NCBI RefSeq assembly: GCF_036013955.1
Contig: NZ_CP107903.1
Span: 6,324,001-6,388,000, forward strand
Source: Streptomyces sp. NBC_00459
Lineage (GTDB): Bacteria; Actinomycetota; Actinomycetes; Streptomycetales; Streptomycetaceae
Length of the DNA stretch: 64,000 bases
Reading direction: 5' to 3'
The translations under genes were made by a program, and so were the position numbers. Shown here piece by piece: positions 1 through 7,378 of this stretch (positions are counted from its first letter, which is position 1; each line of letters starts with the position of its first letter). Under the pieces are notes generated by a model, which worked only from the letters and a program-made list of their open reading frames with translations, made no database searches and had not been told where the DNA came from.

Positions 1-178
1 CCGTGACCACCATGAACTCGATGCCCACCTCCCCTTCCGGATCGTCGAGCCGAAAGCCCCCGGCCTTGGCCAACTCCGGCCCACGCGCCGCGCCGACATA
101 CCAGGGACGCGCGGGCAACCAGGCCGTGAGGAGCTCCAGCTTGCCCGGGGTCATGGTCGTGTTGTGGATGACAGCCAT
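1..178 (-). CDS. Maltokinase N-terminal cap-like domain protein (partial, runs off the window)
   Basis: Only the first 59 residues are present; the gene continues past the left edge. It begins MAVIHNTTMTPGKLELL and contains a W-x-x-x-RPW stretch followed by AGGFRLDDPEGEVGIEF. I remember this pattern from short actinomycete proteins annotated as maltokinase N-terminal cap-like or 1,4-alpha-glucan branching proteins, which are thought to relate to trehalose/glycogen metabolism. The ATG at 178 is the only sensible start. It lies 54 bases downstream of the ATPase gene on the same strand and may be read with it. The family call is from memory and the missing C-terminus prevents further checks. Confidence 0.6.
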   Translation of the reverse strand, partial: MAVIHNTTMTPGKLELLTAWLPARPWYVGAARGPELAKAGGFRLDDPEGEVGIEFMVVT

Positions 179-232
179 GCCTCGTGAACTTCTTGCGTCG
201 GCGGATGATTCCCCTGGAGGCGCCGACGACTG

Positions 233-802
233 TCAGACCGAGTACTCGATCCTCAACTCGTCGAGGTCGAAGCGGCACCAAACGGTCTTGCCGCCTCCGA
301 TCCCCGGCGACCACCACACCGACTCGGCCAGCCGCTGAGCGATCAGAAGTCCGCGTCCCCGGTCGGGCAAGAGCGCTTCGGTGAAGTCGTCCGCCGACGC
401 AAGCGACATGAACTCGCCCGGCGGGAGCTCGGGCGGAGTCGAGTCCTCGTCGGAGACTCCGATCACCAGGAGTTCGGGGTACGTCATCAGCGATACGTCG
501 ATGCGTCGTCCGGTGCCCGGACGGGCGAGGCGATCATCGGGCACCGCGTGATGCACGACGTTGCCGACGAGCTCCGACACGACGAGCCGCGTGGCATCAA
601 CTGCGTGCGGCAGCCCCCAGATCCGGAGGTACGAGCCGACCATGTCGCGCGCGGCCTTGGCACAGTACGGAGACTCCGCCGAGAGCGTCAGTGCTCGAAA
701 GTGCCCGCTCGCCGGATCGTGCACCGAGCGGACCGTAGTGCTCGCCGCCGAGGCATTCGTGGGGGCAGTCGCATCTGCTGCCACCCTGCTCTGAGTCGTC
801 AT
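233..802 (-). CDS. RsbW-like ATP-binding protein (HATPase_c_2 family)
   Basis: The product is 189 residues with a Bergerat-fold ATPase core. The N-box lies in the VVSELVGNVVHHA stretch (about residues 77-89), a G1-like region is near VIGVSDEDS (about 113-121), and the glycine-rich lid is DRGRGLLIAQRL (about 146-157). Streptomyces encodes many such small kinase-like proteins, some of which act as anti-sigma factors; a kinase activity or partner cannot be read from sequence. The gene follows an XRE regulator on the same strand, an arrangement common at WhiJ/BldB-type loci, but no DUF397 partner is visible. A promoter sits directly at the start codon, so the mRNA is probably leaderless. Confidence 0.8.
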   Translation of the reverse strand: MTTQSRVAADATAPTNASAASTTVRSVHDPASGHFRALTLSAESPYCAKAARDMVGSYLRIWGLPHAVDATRLVVSELVGNVVHHAVPDDRLARPGTGRRIDVSLMTYPELLVIGVSDEDSTPPELPPGEFMSLASADDFTEALLPDRGRGLLIAQRLAESVWWSPGIGGGKTVWCRFDLDELRIEYSV

Positions 803-809
803 GCCGATA

Positions 810-839
810 ACGCTAGGTAATGGTGCGATTGCGCATCAA
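810..839 (-). promoter_or_regulatory. Leaderless promoter of the ATP-binding protein gene
   Basis: Read on the minus strand, TTGATG (834-839) and TAGCGT (810-815) are separated by 18 bases. The -10 hexamer ends 7 bases before the ATG at 802, so transcription would start at or next to the start codon. No Shine-Dalgarno sequence fits, which agrees with leaderless translation. The match to the vegetative sigma consensus is good; activity is inferred. Confidence 0.6.
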
Positions 840-840
840 T

Positions 841-872
841 GGCACTTCGATCAGGTCCCCACGCGAAGTGCC
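841..872. promoter_or_regulatory. Inverted repeat between the XRE gene and the ATPase promoter
   Basis: GGCACTTCG (841-849) and CGAAGTGCC (864-872) form a perfect 9-bp inverted repeat around a 14-base centre. It lies 20 bases after the XRE stop codon and directly upstream of the -35 box of the next gene. It could be a terminator for the XRE gene or an operator, possibly for the adjacent XRE protein. Confidence 0.45.
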
Positions 873-892
873 ACACTGTGTTACAGCGCTGG

Positions 893-2077
893 CTACAGAG
901 CTACGCCGATCGCGTCGGCGAGGCTCCGCATCTCGGGAGTGAGCGTGCGCCGACGGGCGATCACCCGACCGAAGATGTCCCTCGCGTACCGCTGGTTGGG
1001 AAGCCACTGAGGAGCGTCCGCACGGATGCCTTGCAGGACTTCGACGGTCTGCGCGTAGTCGCGCGAGCGGGCGTGTGCCTCCGCCACGTCCAGAAGATGG
1101 CGGTTCCGGTTGTTGGAGGTGGGGCGCATGCCTCCGGTGGGGATGCGCGCGGAGAGCTTGAGCACCAGGTCCGGCTTGTCGACGACCATGGCGTTCTCGG
1201 CACGCTTCAGCGCCACGGTGACCGGACCGAAGGCCTGCAGGAAGTCATCACGAGGAGCGAACTCGCGCCCCATCGCGACCGCCGCCGAATTGGCGTACCG
1301 CAAGGAGTCTTCGGCCTCGCCGGGCCGGTTGTCGCGGATCGCGGCGGCGGAGGAACGCAGCAGCAGCCAGCCCCACGCACTCAGCTCAGCCGGAGTCGCC
1401 CGCGAGATGCGCGGCTCGATCTCGTCCGCCCATCGCGTCGACAACTCCCGCGCCTCGGCAAGTCGACCGCGACGCAGCAACAACCAGCACTGCGTGCTCA
1501 CGGTCGCCGCCGCCTGAAGCCGGTCGGAGGCATCGTCCAGAGACCGTGCCAGGGCGATGTCCGCCGCCTCGAACTGCCTGGTCTGGGTGAGCAGCCACCC
1601 CGTCAACTGGGCAAGCCGAACACGAATGGCGCGCCCCTCGTTTCCGCTGTCGGCAACGAGATCGGCATCCCGAAGCAACAGCGGGAGGATGACGCTCAGT
1701 TCGGCGAACCGGTCACCGGAGAAGAGCGGCAGGGCGGCTTCCAGAGCCTCGCGTACGCCGGCCACGGTCGGTTCGTCGCCCATTCCATCGGCGTGCACTG
1801 GAGCAACCAGTGCACGCCGTACAGCTTCCCAACGTTCAGCAGACCCCGGCGCTGTCTCCTCCGGCTCGTCCCGGTGCTCGGTGATGAGGCTTGTCGTCGG
1901 GACGCGCAGAGTCCGCGCGAGCCGACGCGCGGTCTCCAGCCGGGTGTCGGCCCGCTCTCCCTGCTCCAGCTTCCGGATCAGGGAGAGGGAGACACCGGAC
2001 TCACTCGCCAGCTGACGCTGAGTCATACCGCGCCGCTTGCGCACTTCCTGGAGCCGCTTGCCGAGGTTGGCGCTCAT
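893..2077 (-). CDS. XRE-family transcriptional regulator with helical-repeat C-terminus
   Basis: The product is 394 residues. Residues about 5-60 form an XRE/Cro-type helix-turn-helix (RRGMTQRQLASESGVSLSLI, then RKLEQGER). The rest is alpha-helical and alanine/leucine-rich, resembling the TPR-like sensor half seen in many Streptomyces XRE regulators. The ATG at 2077 is preceded by TACGCT at 2084-2089 with a 6-base gap, suggesting a leaderless message. The next gene on the strand is a small ATPase, a pairing typical of developmental or antibiotic-control loci such as whiJ. The ligand and target are unknown. Confidence 0.8.
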   Translation of the reverse strand: MSANLGKRLQEVRKRRGMTQRQLASESGVSLSLIRKLEQGERADTRLETARRLARTLRVPTTSLITEHRDEPEETAPGSAERWEAVRRALVAPVHADGMGDEPTVAGVREALEAALPLFSGDRFAELSVILPLLLRDADLVADSGNEGRAIRVRLAQLTGWLLTQTRQFEAADIALARSLDDASDRLQAAATVSTQCWLLLRRGRLAEARELSTRWADEIEPRISRATPAELSAWGWLLLRSSAAAIRDNRPGEAEDSLRYANSAAVAMGREFAPRDDFLQAFGPVTVALKRAENAMVVDKPDLVLKLSARIPTGGMRPTSNNRNRHLLDVAEAHARSRDYAQTVEVLQGIRADAPQWLPNQRYARDIFGRVIARRRTLTPEMRSLADAIGVAL

Positions 2078-2228
2078 GATTCGAGCGTACGGCGGTGGCT
2101 GGGAGTCCGTGGGGGCTTCGCGTTGCTGTCACTCCGAGGAGGGGGCTCGGGTGGTCCCTTCCGCTGTGCCGTCTCAATCGACCTGGGGCAGTTGGTACAC
2201 ATTGCCGTCACGTCATCGAGGGTCGATC

Positions 2229-2942
2229 TCAGGCCGGCGCTGTACCCGTTGGCTGAGGCTTGGTTGCCCTGACTGCCAGGACGAGCGGCGTCGGTGCCCC
2301 GCCTTCGGCGAACCGGTCGAGCTGCAGACCGGCGTCAAGAAACGCGTGCAGCAGCTCGGGCAACGGGCGGTGCATGGCGCCCACCTTGTCGCGCACCCCC
2401 TTGTTCGTCCAGGACTCCTTCGTCCAGTAGCCGCTGTCGAGGTAGCCGGGGCGGATCACCACTGCTTCCCGGTCGCTGAAGTCGGCGAATCCGCCGCAGA
2501 AGCTGGGGTGGACGCCGATATGCACGAACGTGCCGCCCGGCTGGAGGACCCGTGTGGCCTCACGCAACACCGCCGGATATCCCGGCATGTCCGTGTGGAC
2601 CATCATCGCGATCACGGCTGGAACGGACTCGTCCCGCATGGGCAGTCGCTCGGCATCGGCCTGGGCGACCGGCAACCGTCCGCGGGCGTGGCGCAGCATC
2701 CGTTCGGAGAGGTCGATTCCCACCGGCGTCCAGCCCAGTTCGCGAACCAGAGCCGCATGGACGCCCGTGCCGCAGCCGATCTCCAGGCAGGTGTCACCGT
2801 CTGAACCCTCACCCTCACCTTCACCGAGCAGGTCACGCAGGAGGGCGCCCAGGCTCAGAGGGTGGCCGTCTCCCGGAGTTCTGGCGAGAAACTCCGTCTC
2901 GTACCAGTCCGCGATCTCGTCGTATGCCGCCATGGGAGCCAT
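2229..2942 (-). CDS. Class I SAM-dependent methyltransferase
   Basis: The product is 237 residues with the Rossmann methyltransferase core. Motif I is LEIGCGTGVHAAL, the acidic end of strand 2 is GIDLS, motif II/III lies around AERLPMRDESV, and a post-motif LQPGGTF follows, as in the methyltransf_11 group. I chose the ATG at 2942 because GGAGGA sits just upstream; an ATG at 2996 would add 18 residues without a ribosome site. A GEGEGEGSDGD insertion just before motif I is low-complexity and may vary between strains. The substrate is unknown, and the neighbouring genes do not suggest a pathway. Confidence 0.8.
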   Translation of the reverse strand: MAPMAAYDEIADWYETEFLARTPGDGHPLSLGALLRDLLGEGEGEGSDGDTCLEIGCGTGVHAALVRELGWTPVGIDLSERMLRHARGRLPVAQADAERLPMRDESVPAVIAMMVHTDMPGYPAVLREATRVLQPGGTFVHIGVHPSFCGGFADFSDREAVVIRPGYLDSGYWTKESWTNKGVRDKVGAMHRPLPELLHAFLDAGLQLDRFAEGGAPTPLVLAVRATKPQPTGTAPA

Positions 2943-3278
2943 CTGTTCCTCCGGCACGTCGTGGTCGTTGCTCTTGAGACTGCCCACCCGGGCCACCGCT
3001 GCCCGGCATTCCGCCGGCGGTGAAACTGCCAGGGTTCACGCTTGTCGCCCCGGACAGGACATCGCCCTGCGGAATACGACTGTTCGGGCACTGCGGCCTG
3101 GCGCGGGTTCTGGTTACTCTCCAGTCACGTTGACCTGCAGGTATAGGCCGAGGTCTCGCCTTTGACGAGTGGATATGCGAGACGGTCATTGCTGGGTAGA
3201 GTCGTCTGGTTACAACTGGTTGTGGGGACAACCAAAGTGTTTCCCGGCTGCCAACGTCCTGGGGAGGGCCTGCAGCAC

Positions 3279-5342
3279 ATGAGTCGTCGCTCTACTGGTT
3301 CTGTCGGCGTCTGGGCCGAGATGCAACGGCAGCAGCAGCGCCAGCTGGATGCCGCAGCCAGACGGCAGAGGCAGGAAGAACAACAGGCGCGGGCCTACCA
3401 GAGGCGAGCCGCCCAAAGTCATCGCGAGTACCGCCAGGCAGACGCGCAGCGTCGCACGGAGGAACTGGACGCACAGGTCGCGGCACTGCAAGGTCTTCTC
3501 ACCGTCGGCTGTGGGGCACCGGCCTTCAGCGCGGCGGCACTTGTGCGGGCCGAGACGGTCCAACCCTTCTCCGCCGGGTCGTTGGCCTATGCCTTGCCCA
3601 TGCCCAGCCCCGATCAGTACCAGGCGCAGGGTGGCTGGACGGCGAGCCGCCGCGCGCAGGCGCAGGCCGAAGCACGGGCGCGCTTCGAGCGTGACTGGCA
3701 GGCCGCCCAGGCCGCAGAAACTCAACGGCAGCAGCAACTCGCCGCATCCCAAAGGGAGTACCAGCAGTGGGCGAGTGATCAGCTGGCGGAGATCCGTCGG
3801 CACAATGCCGGTATTCGCGAGGTGACGGAAGGCGCCAGACGTGGAGACCCCGGTTCGGTGGTCGAGTACTTCTCCGCCGCTCTCTATTCGTCGGGCGCCT
3901 GGCCCGAGGACTTCCCCCGCCACGTTTCGGCGGCTTACGACCCGGCAGCTCGACAGCTGGTTCTCGACTGGGAGCTGCCCGGATACGCGGTGGTCCCCGA
4001 AGCGAAGTCCGTGCGGTACGTGTCCTCCCTCGACCAGGACAAGGAATCCCCGCGCCCGGTCAGCCAGCGCCGTGCCCTGTACAGGGAGGTTCTCGCGCAG
4101 TGCGTGTTGCTCGTCCTGCACGAGCTTTTCGCCGCCGACGAGCTGGGCGCGCTGGAGTCGGTGTCCTTGAACGGGTTCGTGGACGAGCACGACCCGACGA
4201 CCGGCCAACGCGGCCACATCTTCCTGGTGACAGCCATGGCCTCGGGGTCGGCGTTCCGTGCCCTGCATCTGGCCCAGGTGGACGCGGTCAGCTGCTTGAC
4301 CGACGGACTGCGAGGGCAGCTTTCGGCGCGGCCGGACCAGCTCACCCCCGTACGGCCAAGTCGGCGGCCTCAGGATGTCGGCAATCGCGTTGTCGCCCAC
4401 GGCGGCGATGACGAACCCGATCTCTTCGCCATGGATCCGATCGCGTTCGAGGATCTCGTCGCCGATCTCTTCCGGGCCATGGGGATGCAGGCGGTGACCA
4501 CGCAGCGCTCGAACGACGGCGGTGTGGATGTCAACGCGCTTGATCCGACACCGATTCGCGGCGGAAAGATCGTCGTGCAGGTGAAGCGCTACCGCAACAC
4601 GGTGCCACCCACCGCTGTCCGTGACCTCTACGGCACTGTGCAGGACGCCGGCGCCAACAAGGGCGTCCTCGTGACGACTTCGGGCTTCGGCCCCGGCTCG
4701 CACACCTTCGCCAACGGCAAACCCCTGGAACTGATCTCAGGAGCTGAGCTCGTCGACCTACTGCACCGTCATGGGCTGCGTGGGCGACTGGGCGATGGAG
4801 GCGGCCGCCCGACCACGACGGGACCGGCATCCGCAGGGCCTGTCACGCAGTTGCCCGCCGACTACAACATCCTCGGCATGTCCTGGACCGGAAGTGTCGC
4901 CCTGGATGTATGCGCTCTCGTCTGCCGTGGCAACCGGGTACTCAGCGACGATCATTTCGTCTTCTTCAACAACCACCAGACACCGGACGGCGCGGTGCGA
5001 GCTCTTCCCGCCGCTGCCCCGGACAAAGCCGCGATCTGTGTGACCTTCGACGGACTGCCGGAGACCGCCGACCGGTTCGTGCTCGTGGCCGCCATCGACC
5101 CCGAGGTGAATCCGGACGCCGACCTCTCCGGTTTCTCGGACGCGTGTATCCGCCTCCTCGATCCTGGGATGACCGAACTGGGACGTCTTGAGGTCTCCGA
5201 CGGTCGACCTGGTGAGACTGCTCTGGTACTGGGTTCCTTCCGTCGAAGGTCCAACGGGGACTGGGACTTCGTGCTCGGCGGCAAGGGCTACAGGGGCGGC
5301 CTGGAGGAACTGGTGCAGGACTTCGGCATCGTGGTGGAGTAG
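3279..5342 (+). CDS. Mrr-type restriction endonuclease fused to a TerD domain
   Basis: The product is 687 residues. Residues about 15-175 are glutamine/arginine/alanine-rich and predicted coiled coil, interrupted near 75-125. Residues about 180-365 form an unassigned globular region. Residues about 385-500 match an Mrr-like PD-(D/E)xK nuclease: E391 in FEDLV, D417 in GGVDV, and Q434-V-K436 followed by RY. Residues about 528-687 match TerD, with LSDDHFVFFNN and a GFSDACIRLLD segment. GGGGAGGG at 3261-3268 decides the ATG at 3279. TerD proteins belong to tellurite/stress systems and Mrr nucleases cut modified or foreign DNA; the fusion suggests a stress- or phage-responsive nuclease. The gene stands alone, with no methyltransferase partner in the usual restriction sense. 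Confidence 0.8.
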   Translation: MSRRSTGSVGVWAEMQRQQQRQLDAAARRQRQEEQQARAYQRRAAQSHREYRQADAQRRTEELDAQVAALQGLLTVGCGAPAFSAAALVRAETVQPFSAGSLAYALPMPSPDQYQAQGGWTASRRAQAQAEARARFERDWQAAQAAETQRQQQLAASQREYQQWASDQLAEIRRHNAGIREVTEGARRGDPGSVVEYFSAALYSSGAWPEDFPRHVSAAYDPAARQLVLDWELPGYAVVPEAKSVRYVSSLDQDKESPRPVSQRRALYREVLAQCVLLVLHELFAADELGALESVSLNGFVDEHDPTTGQRGHIFLVTAMASGSAFRALHLAQVDAVSCLTDGLRGQLSARPDQLTPVRPSRRPQDVGNRVVAHGGDDEPDLFAMDPIAFEDLVADLFRAMGMQAVTTQRSNDGGVDVNALDPTPIRGGKIVVQVKRYRNTVPPTAVRDLYGTVQDAGANKGVLVTTSGFGPGSHTFANGKPLELISGAELVDLLHRHGLRGRLGDGGGRPTTTGPASAGPVTQLPADYNILGMSWTGSVALDVCALVCRGNRVLSDDHFVFFNNHQTPDGAVRALPAAAPDKAAICVTFDGLPETADRFVLVAAIDPEVNPDADLSGFSDACIRLLDPGMTELGRLEVSDGRPGETALVLGSFRRRSNGDWDFVLGGKGYRGGLEELVQDFGIVVE

Positions 5343-5776
5343 GACCGCCTGAGTTCGCACACCGCTGCGGGCCGTCGCCTCAGTTGCCTTGACGGTCATT
5401 CGCACACCCCGAGTACGCCCCGAGTACGCGTCGGTGTGCCCGCCCCCGTGCCCCACAGGCCCTCGTCGAGCTGAAATCCGTACGGCGATACTCCCTCTCG
5501 TGAGACGTGATGATCTCCGCCGGGCAGTCCCGGCCGCCGGGATCCCGCGCAATCATCACGCTCAACTAGGCTGCGATGCACACGAGTTGTTCATGTTCTT
5601 GTAGCTGATCCTCACACGACGGCGCGGAGTTGAGGGCGCAGGAACGATTACCGTGCCCGGAGGTCGGCGAACCGCAGAGTCCCGGCACAGGGACATGCGT
5701 GACATCCGTGCCGCACTCACGACCTGGTTCAGATTTCCGAGTTCATAGTTCAGAAAACGTTCTGGAGACAAGCCCG
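5343..5776. other. Gene-free interval before the DUF3455 gene
   Basis: These 434 bases hold no convincing ORF on either strand. The right end contains AT-richer sequence (about 5725-5762) that probably carries the promoter of the DUF3455 gene, including a short hairpin CAGAA-AACG-TTCTG. Nothing else was recognised. Confidence 0.5.
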
Positions 5777-6328
5777 ATGAAACTCGCCAAGCGTCTCATC
5801 CTCACCACCACAGCTCTCGTCGCCGTATCCGCCGGCACGCTCCTGAGCGCGTCCGTCGGCCAGGCCGCGCCCGTGCAGTCCGCCCGCCCCGGCGTCGACG
5901 CTCCCGCCGCGCTGAAGGTTCCCGACGGCAACAGACTGACCGGTGTTTTCTCCGCCGAAGGCGTCCAGACCTACACCTGCACCGACGGCGCCTGGAAGCT
6001 GCTGGAGCCCGCCGCCACCCTCTGGGCCAAGAACGACCGCTCCCACCGCACCGTGGCTCTCCACTCCCGCGGCCCCGTCTGGGTTTCGACGGTGGACGGC
6101 AGCGCGGTCAACGCCGCCGCGATCGCCAACTCCCCCAAGACCGGCACGATCCCGGAGCTGCTCCTGCAGTCCACCGCCACGCGCGGCACCGGCGTCTTCG
6201 CCGGCGTCTCCTACATCCAGCGACTTAACACCCGCGGCGGCGTCGCCCCTGCCACGGCCTGCACCGGCGCCGACCAGGTGAGCGTTCCCTACTCCGCGAC
6301 GTACACGTTCTACAAGCCCGCCAAGTAA
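5777..6328 (+). CDS. Secreted DUF3455 domain protein
   Basis: The product is 183 residues. Residues 1-33 are a Sec signal peptide: KLAKR, a hydrophobic core LILTTTALVAVSAGTLLSA, and an AQAA-like cleavage region at VGQAAPV. The mature part has the DUF3455 pattern: QTYTCTDGAWKLLEPAATL, then GPVWVSTVDGSAV, IPELLLQ and a late GVSYIQRLNTRGGVAP with a conserved cysteine pair. The family is secreted and of unknown function, common in actinomycetes and fungi. GGAG at 5764-5767 supports the ATG at 5777. It is probably monocistronic, with an inverted repeat downstream. Confidence 0.85.
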   Translation: MKLAKRLILTTTALVAVSAGTLLSASVGQAAPVQSARPGVDAPAALKVPDGNRLTGVFSAEGVQTYTCTDGAWKLLEPAATLWAKNDRSHRTVALHSRGPVWVSTVDGSAVNAAAIANSPKTGTIPELLLQSTATRGTGVFAGVSYIQRLNTRGGVAPATACTGADQVSVPYSATYTFYKPAK

Positions 6329-6371
6329 GGCGGTGAGCGCCAACTGGTAAGGAAGGGAACGGGACAACGGG

Positions 6372-6411
6372 GCAAGGGCCGTTGGAATTCGCTGATTTCA
6401 AGGGCCCTTGC
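6372..6411 (+). terminator. Inverted repeat after the DUF3455 gene
   Basis: GCAAGGGCC (6372-6380) pairs perfectly with GGCCCTTGC (6403-6411). The 22-base interior can pair further (TTG..AA with TT..CAA). It lies 44 bases after the DUF3455 stop and is a plausible terminator. No T-tract follows, which is usual in high-GC genomes. Confidence 0.5.
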
Positions 6412-6673
6412 GCTGCCGGGGAATGCGGGGTGGGACCGCAGCAGCGCGTGCGATATGCCTCAACTTCATGACGTCCGTCGATGAGTGGCCTGACTTTCCC
6501 GAAGGGCTCGACCTCGAGAGTGTGTCCTTTCGGGAAGCCCGGTGCACATGGCACGGCAATACGTGCGCGGAGCCGCCAGCCAACCCCCTTACCGGGGTCG
6601 CACAGGTGACGGGTGCCTGGAAGAAGCACCAGGGCCCTGGATTGCTGTCCATCCAGCAAGGTGTGGCGGGCCG

Positions 6674-7378
6674 CTACCGTGGCCAGCAATAACTGTCCGG
6701 GACGAGGGCTCGGACTCTGCTCCCGCACGCGGTCATTTCCCAATTGATCGGGAGCGTGAACTGGCGCTGCCCCAGGCCATCGACGGTGTAGTCAACCCAT
6801 GCGCGGCTGATGACGCCGCCGCGCTCATCGACTCTCATCACGAAGAAGAGCTCAGTAAATCCTTGACTGCCTTCCTTGGACTCGCTGCATGTCTGGCCGA
6901 TCTGGGCGCCTTCGTGAAATCTGGTGTAGTCCCCCCATACCGGACTGTTGACGCCGGTGTCGGGGTTACGGAAGGAAGGCGGCTCGCCGACAGCTGATGA
7001 GACGCTGTGCGCGGTCGAGCCGACTCGGCGTAGTTGGAAGGAGACACTCAGGGGTGCCACCAGGGTCTCGTATCGGATGCGCGACAGGATGATCTTGCGC
7101 CCGGTGGTACTGCACAGGAAGAAGGACCCGAAGGATGCAGACCACGGGTGACTGTTCGGTTCGCCGACCACGACGCGGCCGCCGGTAGTTCGCGCACTGA
7201 GTTGGCCGTCGACTGCGTTATAGCTGTCGGCTGCCAATGACAGGACTGTTACTGCCGTTAGAGCCCCCGCCAGCATCGGTGAAATGGGGCGGGCGGCCCG
7301 CCCGGAGCGTGTCTGTTGCGCGCTCCAGCGGGCCGCCTGGTTGTCTGCAACGGGCGTCGGCACTGCCCGGTTCCTCAC
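6674..7378 (-). CDS. Uncharacterised membrane-anchored or secreted protein, coupled to the upstream DUF5005-like gene
   Basis: The product is 234 residues and I do not recognise the family. Residues about 32-50 form one hydrophobic segment after an Arg-rich N-terminus, suggesting a signal anchor or signal peptide. The rest looks like a beta-rich extracellular domain with four cysteines (FFLCSTTG, IGQTCSES, MTACGSR, DSYCWPR). The GTG start at 7378 directly follows the TAA (7379-7381) of the upstream gene, so the two are almost certainly translationally coupled. Base composition and codon use are less GC-biased than the flanking core genes, like its partner, which suggests joint acquisition. 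Confidence 0.6.
   Translation of the reverse strand: MRNRAVPTPVADNQAARWSAQQTRSGRAARPISPMLAGALTAVTVLSLAADSYNAVDGQLSARTTGGRVVVGEPNSHPWSASFGSFFLCSTTGRKIILSRIRYETLVAPLSVSFQLRRVGSTAHSVSSAVGEPPSFRNPDTGVNSPVWGDYTRFHEGAQIGQTCSESKEGSQGFTELFFVMRVDERGGVISRAWVDYTVDGLGQRQFTLPINWEMTACGSRVRALVPDSYCWPR

Noticed and set aside
839..2272. Long plus-strand ORF (477 codons) opposite the XRE gene
   Set aside because: It is the GC-driven antisense shadow of the XRE gene; Arg/Gly-rich composition, no motif and no ribosome site.
6468..6692. Small plus-strand ORF (MTSVDEWPDFPEG...) between the DUF3455 and low-GC genes
   Set aside because: It looks mildly protein-like but lacks a ribosome site, overlaps the end of a better-supported gene and has no known family. 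Left as unproven.
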